Shown piece after piece: positions 1 through 11,649 of a DNA stretch of 64,000 nucleotides. The position numbers were made by a program, and so were the translations under genes. Origin of the DNA: Ulota crispa (taxonomy: Eukaryota; Streptophyta; Bryopsida; Orthotrichales; Orthotrichaceae); the NCBI GenBank assembly GCA_963920765.1, contig OY987247.1, positions 21,424,471-21,488,470 on the forward strand. The letters are read 5' to 3'. The notes under the pieces were generated by a model. The model ran no database searches. It saw only the letters and a list, made by a program, of their open reading frames with translations, and was not told the DNA's origin. The first letter of the stretch is position 1. Each line of letters starts with the position of its first letter.

Positions 1-619
1 CCAATGCAGACGTGGAAGTTCATCCACGGCTGGGTGATGACGTGTTTCCATCCTAAATCGCAAGTTTCACATGAGATTTAGTTTCTCCACAAACGTGGTT
101 GCATTACATTAGTGCAATGTAAAGGAATATTCCTCTTTGTGGTGGGTCTTGCTACGGGCCTTTTAACTAAGGATCAATATCTATTACTGCAAAGAGTTAC
201 GCTCTAGTTAAATTATATGACTCCTGCAAATTGGGTGAACAAACGGGATGTTGATTTATAGATGCAGAGTTATGCACGGGGACTCTTTAGTCACTAGACA
301 ATTACTAGCCAGTTGCAGATTCAGAGTGCATAGTCTTGGAATTAGGGGCGTAAGGTTCAATTAGGGTCCATGTCTATGGTTGCATGGCACTACACATACG
401 TCAGTGAGCAATGTGTGAGATATTACTAATTTCCCATTCAGGGATCAAAAGGGTTGCTTTCAGCTCAAGAGTTACATGACATCAACAGCATGGATTGGAA
501 GGAAAAATATAAGTCAAAACATGAAATCACTTAATATTGTCAAAAGTGACTTGACAAGGTCTACTGACTTTAGAGTCCACGCAACTTAGGCGTCCAGCTT
601 GCAAATTGCATCTCTACAT

Positions 620-3600
620 ACTATCCTACGTCCTCTACTTTTTGTGATGAGTACATTGTAGATTAGGGAGAATGTAGTGGCAGGGTGATACAAAGTGAGC
701 ATCAACCAAAAAGCTTTCAAAAACTTTCTGTCCCACAAAGCGGAGGAACCCTTGGCGTCTTCAATCTTCAACTACTCTGCGTTCACGTTTGGAAACATGA
801 GTTGCACACCTAGGACAAAGATCTCCTTCACGTCAAATTTCACTCAGTTCTCTAGAATGTCCATGCCATGGAATTTTTGCTCCCCTGGGACTTTGCTAAT
901 AGTGCCAGGCGCTAGTTTCTGTAGGATGGACCTGGGGTTCATGAGGGAGACGTTGTTGCCAATGGCAAGCTCTCCTGCCTACACATGACAGATGTATTCA
1001 AAAGTGAGCAGTTTTAGGGTGCATGGGTTAGAGTTTATAGAAGGAACGTTCCCATTGACATACCCATGGTGAGTGCTACGATACTAATATGCATTTGTTG
1101 TAGGACCTAGGAGGATCATGGATTTAGCAACTTCTGCATTGCTTCATGCAAGGACTTGCAGTGACTAAGGATTCACTACGGACACACTCCCACCTGACTA
1201 CCCGTGTAGTGAGGCATGACTAAAAATTTGACTGATGCAAAATTGTGTGGTGACTAAAGCGTCTATGTGGTGGCATCATGCAACTTGTTTGCAACTTCCA
1301 CATGACTGTATACTCAAAATCAACATCTACTGCAGACAATTAGCACTGCAATTTAGTGACACACCTTCTTTACGGGTCCCTTGCGTTTCTTCACCGTTGC
1401 CAGCTTAGGGGGGTTTTCAGGAGCTTCCTTTTTCTTGTTTTTCCCTTGCCACATTCAGCATCTACTGTTAGTTACGATGGCAGATTGAAGGTGAGAGGAC
1501 ATGCAGACTTGCAATCACAACGCGCAAGTTCCCTCACCTCCACGGATGTGTGGGATTTTGGTATCCTTGTGAGTACATGGAGTCAGCAGCATCTTTGAGG
1601 TTGATGTAAGGTCATTATTGGAGCACTTCCCACGGAAGGCAACAACGTTAGCGCTACCTTTGAATTGCTCAAGCAACGGCCACAGGGTTAGCTTCAAGTG
1701 TTCAAAGTCATTTGCTAAGGTACCCAAATCACGCACATAGAAAGGGTTAGCCAAAAGGATGTTTGATTTTAGGTTGCAAGAGACGCAAGAGGAGATGGTA
1801 TCTACAATTAGCATGTTTGTCTAGTTGAACTCTAAGTAGTCTCTGTACACCTTCTCCAAGTGCTTTTCCCAAGCTGTTGGTTTCCCATCTTGAAAGTTGT
1901 AGGGTACACAGTCCACGCGTGACCATACAAACAGTGGGGCAATTTGAGGAACCCCCTTTGGTCAATTCAACAGTAGCGGTAGGATGTCATCCATGTACAA
2001 TGAGCTTTTACTCCCCCAAAACGCAATGGAAAAGTGCACAAAACACTTGTATAGGAACGGCTTCAGCCATGGCCGGAGCACTACTCTTTGTAACCCAGTT
2101 TTTGTTGTTGATTTGATTCTGGAGTTTGGATTGGCCTCCGACAATAGGCTGCAATCAAGTAGAGTCCCGTGGATGATTAACACAATCAACTTTGGGCACA
2201 CTTGAGTAGTCCTTCCTCGCGGCACTACTACAAGAATGGGTTCAGTGACTTCACTCAAACATGATTGACTGCATTGAGCTTTGTTCTTTACCTTTGTTGG
2301 AGACATTGGTAGGCGCTTTGCCCTCTTCACGGGCAAATCTTGAAACTCGCCTGCTTCGTCCGACCCTTTTCCCTGCCCTTCTTCCCTTGAGCCTTCCGTA
2401 CCATACGTTGGCAATTTAGGGTCTTTGGTCCTTACTTTCACGGTCAGGGCAATTGGTTTTGGAGCAGACGTGTCCACAGGCTTTTCCACTGCAAAGACTA
2501 CCATTGCCGCGGGTGACTAGGGCCAATTGTAACAACATCCTCTGGGCCCTTCACTTGTGGTTGTGGGGAGATGACAAAATGCAAGGACTCTTCTACTATT
2601 GGGGGCGTAGGCATTGAGGGTACAACGGATGAATCTTTGGGCGCGTCCTTTTTCTTGGTAAGTGCGATATGTACAAGTAGGTTCACGGTCTCAAAGATGG
2701 GATGCTCTGTTGGAACAACATTGTTGTCCGAGGAAGGGGTGACATTTGACTTTGACTCTAGACGCAATGTCATCCGTGTTCTAAACGCCAAATTTGGATC
2801 AACCAACTTGCTTGCCTTGCTTGCCACAATAGACCCCTCCACTTCTTTGACTTCTGTTGAAATGGAGGTTACAACCGCTCATAATCCGACTTCTACCTTC
2901 TCCAACTCCTGACCCTTATTCATAATCCCGGATGGGTTACCTTTGTCAGAGGAGGTGCCCTTCTCCATAAAAGTAACAAACATTGCCTGAAGATTATTTA
3001 TAGCCTAGGCTTGCTTTGATGATATCTGCAACAAACGGTTGAACTTGTCCTCCACATCTTCTTTCAGTGATTCCATGACCAACTACATATCTAGATCATT
3101 GGAGCTGTAGATGGGTGTGCGGGGACGGTAGATACACAACCCAACCAACGAGTCACAGCTAGTGAGTAAGAGTAACAATCACGTAACTATGAAGTCACCT
3201 AATTCTACTACACATAAAATAGTGATACATATTGACTTGGGGTCAACTCTGACGCAACTAAGACAAGACTAGAAGGGAAATGTTGTACATTATTGAAGTT
3301 ATAGACATCACCATGGACAGACAACCAATGTCAATGACAACTCTAAATTGGTGGGTAAATATGCATAAGAACATGACTGAAGTATTCAATGGCACACGCT
3401 CGTGTTATGGTTACTTGTGCGCCATTATCACCGCCGAGCAATTTTGTAACATCATTAGCAACTCTTGCAGCAGGGCTCACGGAGCACTCGCTTGTTTGCA
3501 AGTATGTTCAAGCGGGCCCAAATAACATGAGAGAAGCATGCACTCAATACATCAAGAGTTCAACGGTATGTCAATTTCACGAAGCGTACCTTGCGCCTCC

Positions 3601-5002
3601 CTATCTCGAAGTTCCTCCTTGTGGAGCCCACTCCTTGAGCCCTTTACGCTCGCCCTTGCGTTTGAGATTTGAATGGATTTTGCCACCTGCGTAGGAGTTG
3701 CCCAATAGATGATGAGTCTGCTCCACTGACCTACGTCCACATGGAGAGGGCACACTGCGTTCCCCTCGTCGTGATGCTTTCTCAGGCCGGATCTCTCAAA
3801 CTTCAGAAATTGTCAAATGGCACTCTCAAATCCCTCTGTGCTTAGTCGACCTCCAACAAACTCAAATTTGTTCTCTGGTAAGTCTTATAATTTAGAGACT
3901 AATTGTGGATTTTGCCAGGACCAAATCACCACGTTCACATCCAAAAACATGGGTGCAAAGGTGCAAACGCTCCTGTCCCATTCAATTTTTCCCTTTGCTT
4001 TCTTGTCAATTTTGCCTACTGTAGTCAGTCAAATCTAGTGCTATCTAACGGACTCCCTTGCCCGACCTCTCCTCTCCAATTCCTGTGCAATACATTGTTT
4101 CAACCAAAACGCTTTTGTTTTGTTGTCTAGCAACATCGTTGACAATGGAGGCCCTTTGGAGCCAGATGCTATAGGCCATAGAGCAAGGTATGAGGTACTC
4201 CATGGCGGTGCAAGGGGTGGCTGATGCAACGACATCCACTGCCCAGGCACCCATTCTAGGGAGAAGGGGTTGCTAGACCCGTATGTGCGCAATATACATG
4301 GACATGGGGAGGCTGAGATGGCATTGGCAGTGACCTTGTATTTGCAGCTGCGCGCTTCTTCTTTGACTTGGGAGGCGGGTCTACAAACTTGTTGTCACTG
4401 TTGTTGCTGAAATCAGCGAGGTCCGCCTCCAATGCTGCACAAACAGCAAAAATTGTATTAATTGAGAATCCCCGATAGGTTGTTCATGTCCTTCTCTGAT
4501 GGAGAAGGTACCTTTAAATCCTAATGAAATGGGAATTGTCTCCAGGGATTACCTGCGGCAGCTCCAGAGGCACATCCCTTTCCTAGACATGAGTACAAGC
4601 AATTACAAGATTCAGCATACCTTCCGCCATGTCCTAGTCAAAAGATTGTGTTGCCTCCAAAGAAGAGTCACGGGTGCTGCTCGTGATCTGCAAGATTTTG
4701 TTGACTTCCTCTTGCTCTACTCCCATTTGTTTAGCAAGTTTCTCTTGCCGTGCGGTGCAAAGCCTGCCACTCCTCTTTGGCGGCAAAAAGGCCTTCTTTG
4801 CTAGCTCTTCACCTTGGAGAGTACTTTGCTCAAGAAGAGAACAATCTCTGCTAAATTCAACCCTAATCCCAATGAAGAGACTTACAGCAACATACAGCAA
4901 CAAGAAAAGAAGGTGTACTTTGAAGTTGCTTGCAAACGTAGCGTGCGCGGGAGAGAGAGAAGGCAATGAAAGAAATGGGAGCAGGCTTGTTAGGGTGTGC
5001 AC
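620..5002 (-). pseudogene. Tnp1-like CACTA accessory protein, decayed, with embedded NIF-like domain
   Basis: Read on the minus strand, domains come in this order. (1) A possible N-terminal segment (5002-4634) with KKAFLPPKRSGRL and EKLAKQMGVEQEEV. (2) A Transposase_24/Ptta-like region (about 3840-3552) with QFLKFERSGLRKHHDEG, then CPLHVDVGQWSRLIIYW. (3) A coiled-coil region (about 3090-2840) with ESLKEDVEDKFNRLLQ. (4) A charged Ser/Pro linker (2842-2200). (5) A NIF/FCP1-like domain (2195-1640). (6) A basic linker near 1400. (7) A Transposase_23/TNP1-like tail (about 990-620) with APGTISKVPGEQKFHG and LWDRKFLKAF. Members of this family bind subterminal repeats and assist Tnp2. Stops and frameshifts interrupt it; several stops, such as TGA before QFLKF, sit where Arg is expected. 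A second copy at 45.7-48.6 kb has the same layout but no NIF-like domain. Exon limits are uncertain. Confidence 0.55.
1640..2195 (-). pseudogene. NIF/FCP1-like (HAD) phosphatase domain fragment inside Tnp1-like gene
   Basis: The conceptual translation follows the NLI-interacting-factor/FCP1 fold in order: KLIVLIIHGTLLD (strand 1), VVLRPWLKPFLYKCF with IAFWGSKSS (the RP..FL and W/TSS motifs), then FVWSRVDC, and TNMLIVDTISSCVSC followed by ANPFYVRDLG (the LLIDDSP and NPxY region). One frameshift near 1965 and a stop before TNML split it. FCP1-type enzymes dephosphorylate protein Ser using a DxDxT/V motif. Here the aspartates of that motif are replaced (IIHGT) and the later DD is VDT, so it is not catalytic as it stands. 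It shares strand and order with the Tnp1 domains on both sides, which suggests capture of a host gene piece by the transposon. The match is by motif memory only. Confidence 0.5.
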
Positions 5003-5842
5003 AATCAGCTAATTGCAGACATCCCCATCATCTCCGTAGCCATTTCCGCCATGTGGAACCTACATGCAGCCATTTTCACTGTAACCTATGCAATATAGGC
5101 TCTTAATTATTGATGGCGGCCATAAGTAAACTCAAATATGATTGCCTTGCAATTGCGGGTTACACATTAGCCTCATATTGTGACTGCAATGCAACTTTAG
5201 ACAACTACAAGGTGACTTTGAAGTTCACGGGTCCTACAATATGAACCCTAGGTAGCCGCCTAATAAAGGCGGCTGCAAATTACTACCTGCGAGTTATTCA
5301 AACGCCCACACCAATCAAGCAAAGCCCTTTAGGCAAGTGTTATGTGGGTGAAAGAGAAGAGGTTCTAACGCAACTCAATGAAAAAAACATCCTACAGTCA
5401 AAGCGGCACAAGGATATCAACGTCAAAGCTTCAAGTACTATAGAAATCCGCAAAGTGAATAGGGAGGTGCGCAATGTCTTACCTTTTTCTAGTTCCAGGA
5501 AGCACAAAGTGCAGGCACGCCATGTTTTTGGCAACATTCTGATCTCATAGGAGCTCGTACGCACACTTAACTGGAGCTGGGCTCTCCATTGCGTAAGTGG
5601 TACTTGTTTGCAAAACTATGAGTTTTGCTGCACTAGACCAATGAGGGCAACTGTGCGCAGCGGTTTGCTGTAGAGCTGTCTATTGCAACTGTCAACCTAA
5701 TTGCAATTATGCTGGTGGCAAAGGAGAGGGAGCTCACAGAGAGGGACACCCAAAACCCCTAGCTCTAATGACAAGAAGTTATTCTTAATTACTATGGTGA
5801 GTCCCTGGCTATTTAATCCTACTTCCTAGCCGATTGTCATTA

Positions 5843-5872
5843 AGTGCGGTGTCATGTAGGGCTCTACTAGTG
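5843..5872 (-). repeat. CACTA terminal inverted repeat (right end)
   Basis: The last bases, GGGCTCTACTAGTG, are the complement of CACTAGTAGAGCCC. The first ten match the terminus at 44688 and the left terminus of the 55546 element (CACTAGTAGA). Confidence 0.6.
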
Positions 5873-6150
5873 TATATTTCTAGACACGGCAAATCCAGAG
5901 TCAGTAACAGCATTATCTTCATTAAAATTCCAAACACGCAATTTTAGTGTGCTTGTTTGCATTAAAGCACTTCTTAGCTGTTTCCAATTGAATACTTGTA
6001 GTCCAATGACTTTGTGTCTGGCATGGATTGACTTCTGCGTTCTTGCGTGTCCCTCCCTAGATTCAATTGAATTCATAGAAGATCGTGGCATAGTTGATGT
6101 ACTGACGCACAACTACGTTGGCAGAGGTTGCAGTCGCATTCCGCCTCAGA

Positions 6151-6290
6151 GTTGTATAAGACTACTACAACGTGATTCACTGTAGTTGTGTTTTGCATTA
6201 GAGTCATACAAGACAACTACAATGCGACTCACAGTAGCTGTGTTTTGCATCAGAGTTGTATAAGACTACTACAATGTGACTTTGTCTAGT
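6151..6290. repeat. 52-bp tandem repeat, about 2.6 copies
   Basis: Units begin with GTTGTATAAGACTACTACAA or GTCATACAAGACAACTACAA at 6151, 6203 and 6255, and each carries ACTGTAGTTGTGTTTTGCAT or a variant. The ACTACAA/TTGTAGT content resembles CACTA subterminal repeats, so this may be the 5' subterminal region of the element that carries Tnp2 copy A. Confidence 0.6.
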
Positions 6291-6756
6291 TGCGCTGTAG
6301 TTGTCCAGGATGTGCAACCAGATAAACAACTTGTCTCTAATTTGGCATGGAACCGTGAAGGTAAGGTGTATGTTGTGTTCTTCAAATGCTTTGCGTCAGT
6401 TCTAAGCATTTCATTAGTATACCTTCATGTATCAATTTGGAAGACCATAATAAATTTTTGAAGCGGTTGCGTTTTGGTTTCACTTTAGGGTACCACTATA
6501 CTTGAATCATTTGATACCGTATTTTACACCTCCAAATAGGAGCTGATTCTCATGATGACTATGTTGAACTTCCGCAAACTATAGTTTATAGAGTACGTTG
6601 TTTTGAAGATAACAGTCATAGATCTGATTGGGTGATGCATAAGGGTGGAAATGGGGTTCCACTGCCCATGGCGCATGAGTCATTGACTTTTGCATCAGCA
6701 TGTGAAAGAATTGTCATATCTTTGCAAGGACACAAACCTACTCAAGAACAAGCTAG
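6276..6756 (+). CDS. Two-exon coding fragment, unrecognised
   Basis: An open segment ends with AWNREG at about 6360, next to a donor (GAAG|GTAAGG). An acceptor (CCAAATAG|GA) at 6540 opens a 217-base exon without stops, which closes at AG|GTAAGT (6756/6757). Exon 1 ends in phase 1 and exon 2 starts with two bases, so they join in frame as NREG-ADSHDDYVEL. The product includes YVELPQTIVYRVRCFED, then SDWVMHKGG and VPLPMAHESLTFASACER. I do not recognise the family. A third exon could start at 6838 after TTTTCTAG but soon meets a stop. It lies just upstream of Tnp2 copy A on the same strand, so it may be a 5' exon of that element or a captured fragment. The true start is unknown. Confidence 0.35.
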
Positions 6757-7010
6757 GTAAGTGTTCATAGCAATCCTACGTTGTTGGTATAGGATAGACT
6801 TGTCTGTACTGTAGGATGTGGCTGCATTTTCTAGGTCTTTTATACATCTCAAAGGCCAAACATTGTGCTCACACCACAAAACAATGACTTTGAAGGACAA
6901 TATATCCACTACGTGAAAGGGATGGTAGATACTATGCATCCGCTCTCTGATCCTTGGAGGTAGCAACTTTGAGACAAATGTCTTTGGGAAAAGGAGACAC
7001 AACAAGCAAC

Positions 7011-9250
7011 TGAGCTAAATGTGAAAAAGTGCACTACCCGTGCACAAAATGTAAGGGCTTAAAGCGAGCTGTCCTTATTCAGAAAGTGCGGGAACATCTC
7101 TCGAGCTTTGGGAGGGATGCCAAGCTTAGGATTTGGAGAGGACCAAGTAGCAAGGAATTGTTAGATGAAGAGTGGGAACACAATTTCTTGGAGGTAGTTT
7201 CTAATCCTTGCAACCCAACAGTCAACATAACTGTAGACATCCAGGGATTGCTGGACCAAGTAATCACCCCCGCAGATGTGCCTGTAGAGCCAGAGGTTTC
7301 AATTGATGACGAAATAATGAACGCCTTTGAAGTCGCAGACAAAATTGAGGAGGAGTGCCATGAACATGCCGCACAACTAGATGGAGACATCAAAGATGCA
7401 GAACCTGATGTCAATCCTCCTATCTGCAACGCAGCAACTAATGAAGGGAGTGGTGACCAGAACTTTGACCTTGATGTGCTCTAAGACGCTATGGAGGTTC
7501 TTTACAATGGAGCTACCTCCACAAAGTTGGCCGTGACAATCTTATTGATGAATCTTTGTATGGTACACGGCATGAGTAAAACCTTTGCAGACAAAATGTT
7601 TACCATACTGCACCAGCATCTTCTTCCAAAGCCAAATTTGTTGCCTAGGAATTATCATGCAGCTCAAGCACTTACACAAAAGCTAGGACTGACTTACAAT
7701 ACCATTCATGCGTGCAAGCGGGGGTGTGTCTTGTTTTGAGGATGTCACGCAAATGCTATGCAATGCCCCAAGTACGGCGAGCGTTGCTATAGGGATGAAC
7801 AATGGAAGATGTATCCTACAAAAGTGCTCCGCTATTTTCCAATAATTTCCAGACTCCAATGGATGTTCCGTAGTCCCCCTCTATCAAAGTTGCTCATTTG
7901 GCATTCCAAAAACCAAAGCAATCGAGATGAGGCTGATGGTTTGGTTAGACATCCTTGCAATTCCAAAGCCTGGTGTCACTTTCACAAGAATGTAGACCCG
8001 TCCTTTGCTAATGATCCTTGTAATATTCACTTTGCCTTGGCAGCAGAAGGAGTAAATCCTTTTAAGCAGAATCAATTGACGTGGTCAACATGGCCTATTC
8101 TGTTGTTGAATTATAACTTGCCTCCTTGGTTGTGCACCAAGAAGTTCTTTATCATGCTGGCCCTACTCATTCCAGGGTGGCAACCTGTCACATTGGAATG
8201 TTTTGATGTATATTTGGAGCTTCTAATGGAGGAGTTATTGGAACTTTGGATTGGAATCTTGGCGCATGATATCAATGCTGACATTGGTTGGAAGCAATTC
8301 CAGCTACGTGCCATGTTGCTTTGGACAATTCATGACTATCCAGGATACGGGACCGTTAGCGGATTTGCCCACCGAGGTTATGTAGCTTGTCCTTGTTGCA
8401 ATGCAAACCTTAGCGGTACGTACTCAATTGAGCTTGGAAAATGTACATATGGCGGCAAGTGTCATTGGTTAGACGCCAATCATCCATATACGTTGCAGAG
8501 AATGATCACCCACTTTGATGGTGCCATTGACATCCGCCTCAAACCACCTATTGTGACCATAGCTTTGTAACTTCAGCATGCAGAAGAAATGGAGGCTTGG
8601 AGGGCCTCTGGATGCAAAGAAGACGCCGCCAATGATCCATCCAAATTCCACGGTGTGAAGAGGAAGAGCATTCTATTTTGTCTTCTTTATTGGTAGGTAT
8701 GCCCCCTTCACTTTGCAGTAGCATGATTTCACTCCCCTAGTCATTCTTTGTCTCTCATGAAGTCATGAAGCCTTACTTGTAGGTCACAGTCAGTCAAGAT
8801 GTAATTTTGCAGTGGGCCTGCTTGTTCAATTTGTAGCAACCAAGTGAACAATTTTCCAAGAGTTTCTATGTTGTTTATGTAATGACAGATGTGTATGTTG
8901 TCTTGCAACATCTACTCATCCGCGACACCCTTGATGTAATGCACTGTGAAATGAATGTGGCAAAGAACTTCTTGAAGACAATAACTAGAAAAAAAAGACA
9001 CAATGAAAGTTCAACGTGACTTGCAGAGATGGAATGTACGTCCACATCTGTGGCTAACACCACACCTTCATAAGGTAGGCAAGATGGTGAAACAAAAGGC
9101 ACCATACGTTCTCTTGGATGAGGAATTTAACAAGTTTGCCAAGTGCATAGAGGCCTTGAAAACACTTGCGGCGATTTATTGGAGAGAACCACCAAGATCC
9201 AAAATTAGAAGAAGAAATTTGATGCAAAACTACCCAAGAGTTCTAGAATA
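7011..9250 (+). pseudogene. Tnp2 transposase, CACTA/En-Spm, copy A
   Basis: One frame runs from about 7011 to 8692, broken by stops at 7482 (TAA), 7737 (TGA) and 8568 (TAA). It starts with a transposase-associated zinc-binding segment (HYPCTKCKGLKRA). An acidic linker follows, then the Cys-rich entry CKRGCVLF-stop-GCHANAMQCPKYGERCY. The Transposase_21 core has VLRYFPIISRLQWMF, ALAAEGVNPFKQNQ, LLNYNLPPWLCTKKFF and GYVACPCCNANLSG. The exon ends in KRKSILFCLLYW near a GTATG donor (8697), and an intron of about 190 bases follows. The next exon has LLIRDTLDVMHCEMNVAKN, then a short DUF4218-like start that decays by 9250. DUF4218 and DUF4216 are mostly missing. The TGA at 7737 sits where relatives have Arg, which suggests CGA to TGA decay. 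Confidence 0.8.
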
Positions 9251-9499
9251 GAGGAAGGAGGACTCGTCTTACTTTAAGACAACCGTCATGAAGATTTTTT
9301 GGGTAAGTTGCATATTAGGTGGATGGAACCACATAAGGTTATTTATGTTTTTCCTAATGGTTCCTTCCAGCTACAAGACCTTGAGGGGGTCTGGCTTGAT
9401 ACTAGGGTTAACAACTCTTGAAGTAAACGGTACAAACCAGAGTCCTTATCTGGAATAGATTCAGAGCTAGATGAAAACAACACTTAATAGGATTAGAAA

Positions 9500-10870
9500 A
9501 AAGGCGTTTTCTTGGTACATCCCAAGCCAAAGTTGAGCACTTATTCAAGCTTTTAGAGGTTCTACTGAATCATTTTTGAAGTACAAGCAATTCAGTTATG
9601 CAGCATAGTCAAGTTTATATTAGCTCAAAACTACTCTAATGTTGTAGTCAAGCGTACTAATACTTTTAGCCTTTTTGCAAGCCTGTAATATTAGCAGCTA
9701 TACATAAGCATACAATTATTTGGCTTATGTTCTATGTTTTTTTTTAAAACAAAAGAAGAATCGTACACTGACTTATATCTCCTTGTATGTAAATATCTCA
9801 TGTAGCAGCCATTGCTGCATATTTAGGACATAAGCTTTTATGACTATTTGTATATATATTGATAATATTGGTTTTGTTTGTAATCTTTATGTTATCATAG
9901 TAGTAAAAACTATGAAATCCTTAGTACCACTACAACCATTGTTTCTCTGCTTTTAGACTTTAAAAAAAAAGCATATATACATACAAGCCATCTCCTACAA
10001 TACTGCTTGTGTATAGAGCAGCATTGAGTAGGAAGCAAAAACATTGACTAGAATGCATAAAAACACCTAGTTGTATACATTTACTTTCAAAGCCTGTTTT
10101 TTCAAGCGACATATTGCTTTATACTTTAACTTGAGGTGTTTGCAGGCTAAGCAATCGAATCTTTTTTCAACCGCACTGATAATACAAGCCCAAGCCTTGG
10201 TATATAATAATACAAGGGTTCAGCTTTGCAATGTAACTTTCATAAAAAAAATTTCAGAAACTTTGTTTCTTCTAAAAAACATCAAGTATCCAACCCACAC
10301 CATTACAGCATCTCTAAAAACAAGAATGATAGTTTTTAGGAATAGAGAAAAATAGCCTAAAGGTAGACAAGTGTAGCTTGTATTTGTCAATTACACCAAG
10401 AGGCTGTATTCCTCACCTGTGCCCATCCCAAACAATCCAACAAACCAATGTTAGTTGAGAGAGGTTGCACCAGGTGTTTACAGATTATAGCAGTTGTTAT
10501 CCCCTTCACAAGGACAATTGATAAGAAACGAGCCACAAGTATTTCCTCAAAACAAAAAGACCTCAAAAATTCAAAACCTGTGTAGACATTGGTTGTGAGG
10601 AAGCCATATTTGCAAAGAAGCCTTTGCAACTAACTCTTGTTCTGCAATGGAGAAATGACAATTGTGGCCAGACTTCCAAAAGCTTGTAAGCAGTTTGTCT
10701 CCGTTCAAGTACTGTATTGCTACGTAAACAGAGGGGACAAGCAAAACGCTATAGTTGCAAGGGCAAATGAAAGCAACAAGCATATGCATAGAAGAGCTCA
10801 ATGGGCACTCAGAGGTGAGCATGTAGGGGAGCAGCAGGATTAGAGTGGATCCTACGAGTCACATGGAAAG
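9500..10870 (+). repeat. Diverged direct repeat, copy 1
   Basis: Landmarks at 9511-9545 (TTGGTACATCCCAAG, then GAGCACTTATTCAA) and 10398-10510 (AAGAGGCTGTATTCCTCACC, TGTGCCCATCCCAAAC, AACAAACCAATGTTAGTTGAG) recur about 2.15-2.18 kb downstream in the same order and orientation. The outer limits are approximate. Confidence 0.5.
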
Positions 10871-11649
10871 GTTCCCTCCCACAAGTTTAAAAAAAAAAAA
10901 ATAACCGTCTGGCTGCCTAGCAAGGCTTATGAGTATTAAACTCTTTAGTCCAATGCCGGTTGTTTGATTTGCCATGATCCAGCAATGGTAGCAAATAGCT
11001 GCATGGTACTATTTGTAATACTCGGATGATAACTCACAATACTCAGATGATAAATCATAGCAGTACTTGCTTGATTAGTATACCGGAATGTAGAACAAGC
11101 TTTTTTGTAAAAGAGATCACTTTATGTCCAAGTATTACTAAGAGTGGTCTTGCTGTTTAAAGCATAGAGGTTTCGGATATTCCCACTTTTGCTTGTACAT
11201 AATCCTTGCTTATTCGGTACAAAGCTATTTTGGAAGTTTCTATGAATTTCTATTCATAGAAAAAGTAGTATAGCAATGGCTTTCTCAGTTTATACTACAT
11301 GACAATTTTGGTACCTAGAGCACTATAGTGTTTTAGGTTGTCATAGTATTTAGGCTATCCACTCAACATAGTATATGTGGAGTTGGGCTATATTTGTCAT
11401 TCTAGAGCCATATTAGGTTGTTTTGAATAAAGTTGTCTATCTCACCAGGTCTAGGCCTTTGTGTTAATGTTTTAGAGTAGTATAATGGTTCTTCTACTCA
11501 TTAAGTACTTTGACTTTATATAAAGTCGAGTCATAGGTCACACAAACAAAGTTGTACTAGCTATTTTGTCATGATTTCTATGTATGGTCATGAATTGGAA
11601 CTCAATACTTGTATAGAAATCATGAAAAAATAAAAAATAAAAAAATAAA

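Larger units (their letters stand above)
1..5872 (-). mobile_element. CACTA (En/Spm) element, end portion, left side outside window
   Basis: The sequence up to 5872 ends in CTACTAGTG, the complement of a CACTAGTAGAGCC-type CACTA terminus. The next three bases are TAT. The only coding signal inside is a minus-strand Tnp1-like gene (about 0.6-5.0 kb). Flanking sequence near 5.0-5.8 kb repeats short motifs such as TTGCAACT and ATTGCAATT in both orientations, as expected of subterminal binding sites. The matching left terminus is not visible, so the element continues beyond base 1, or its end is lost. Bases 1-585 hold no convincing gene and look like subterminal or non-coding element DNA. Confidence 0.6.

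Noticed and set aside
4634-5012. Membrane-like peptide (LLFLLLYVAVSLFIG) near 4.9 kb as a separate gene
   Set aside because: It is a translation of the 5' flank of the Tnp1-like gene, without support for its own start or splice sites.
10071-10355. 94-codon frame near 10.1 kb as a gene
   Set aside because: Composition is that of AT-rich non-coding DNA inside the direct duplication, and its duplicate copy does not keep the frame.
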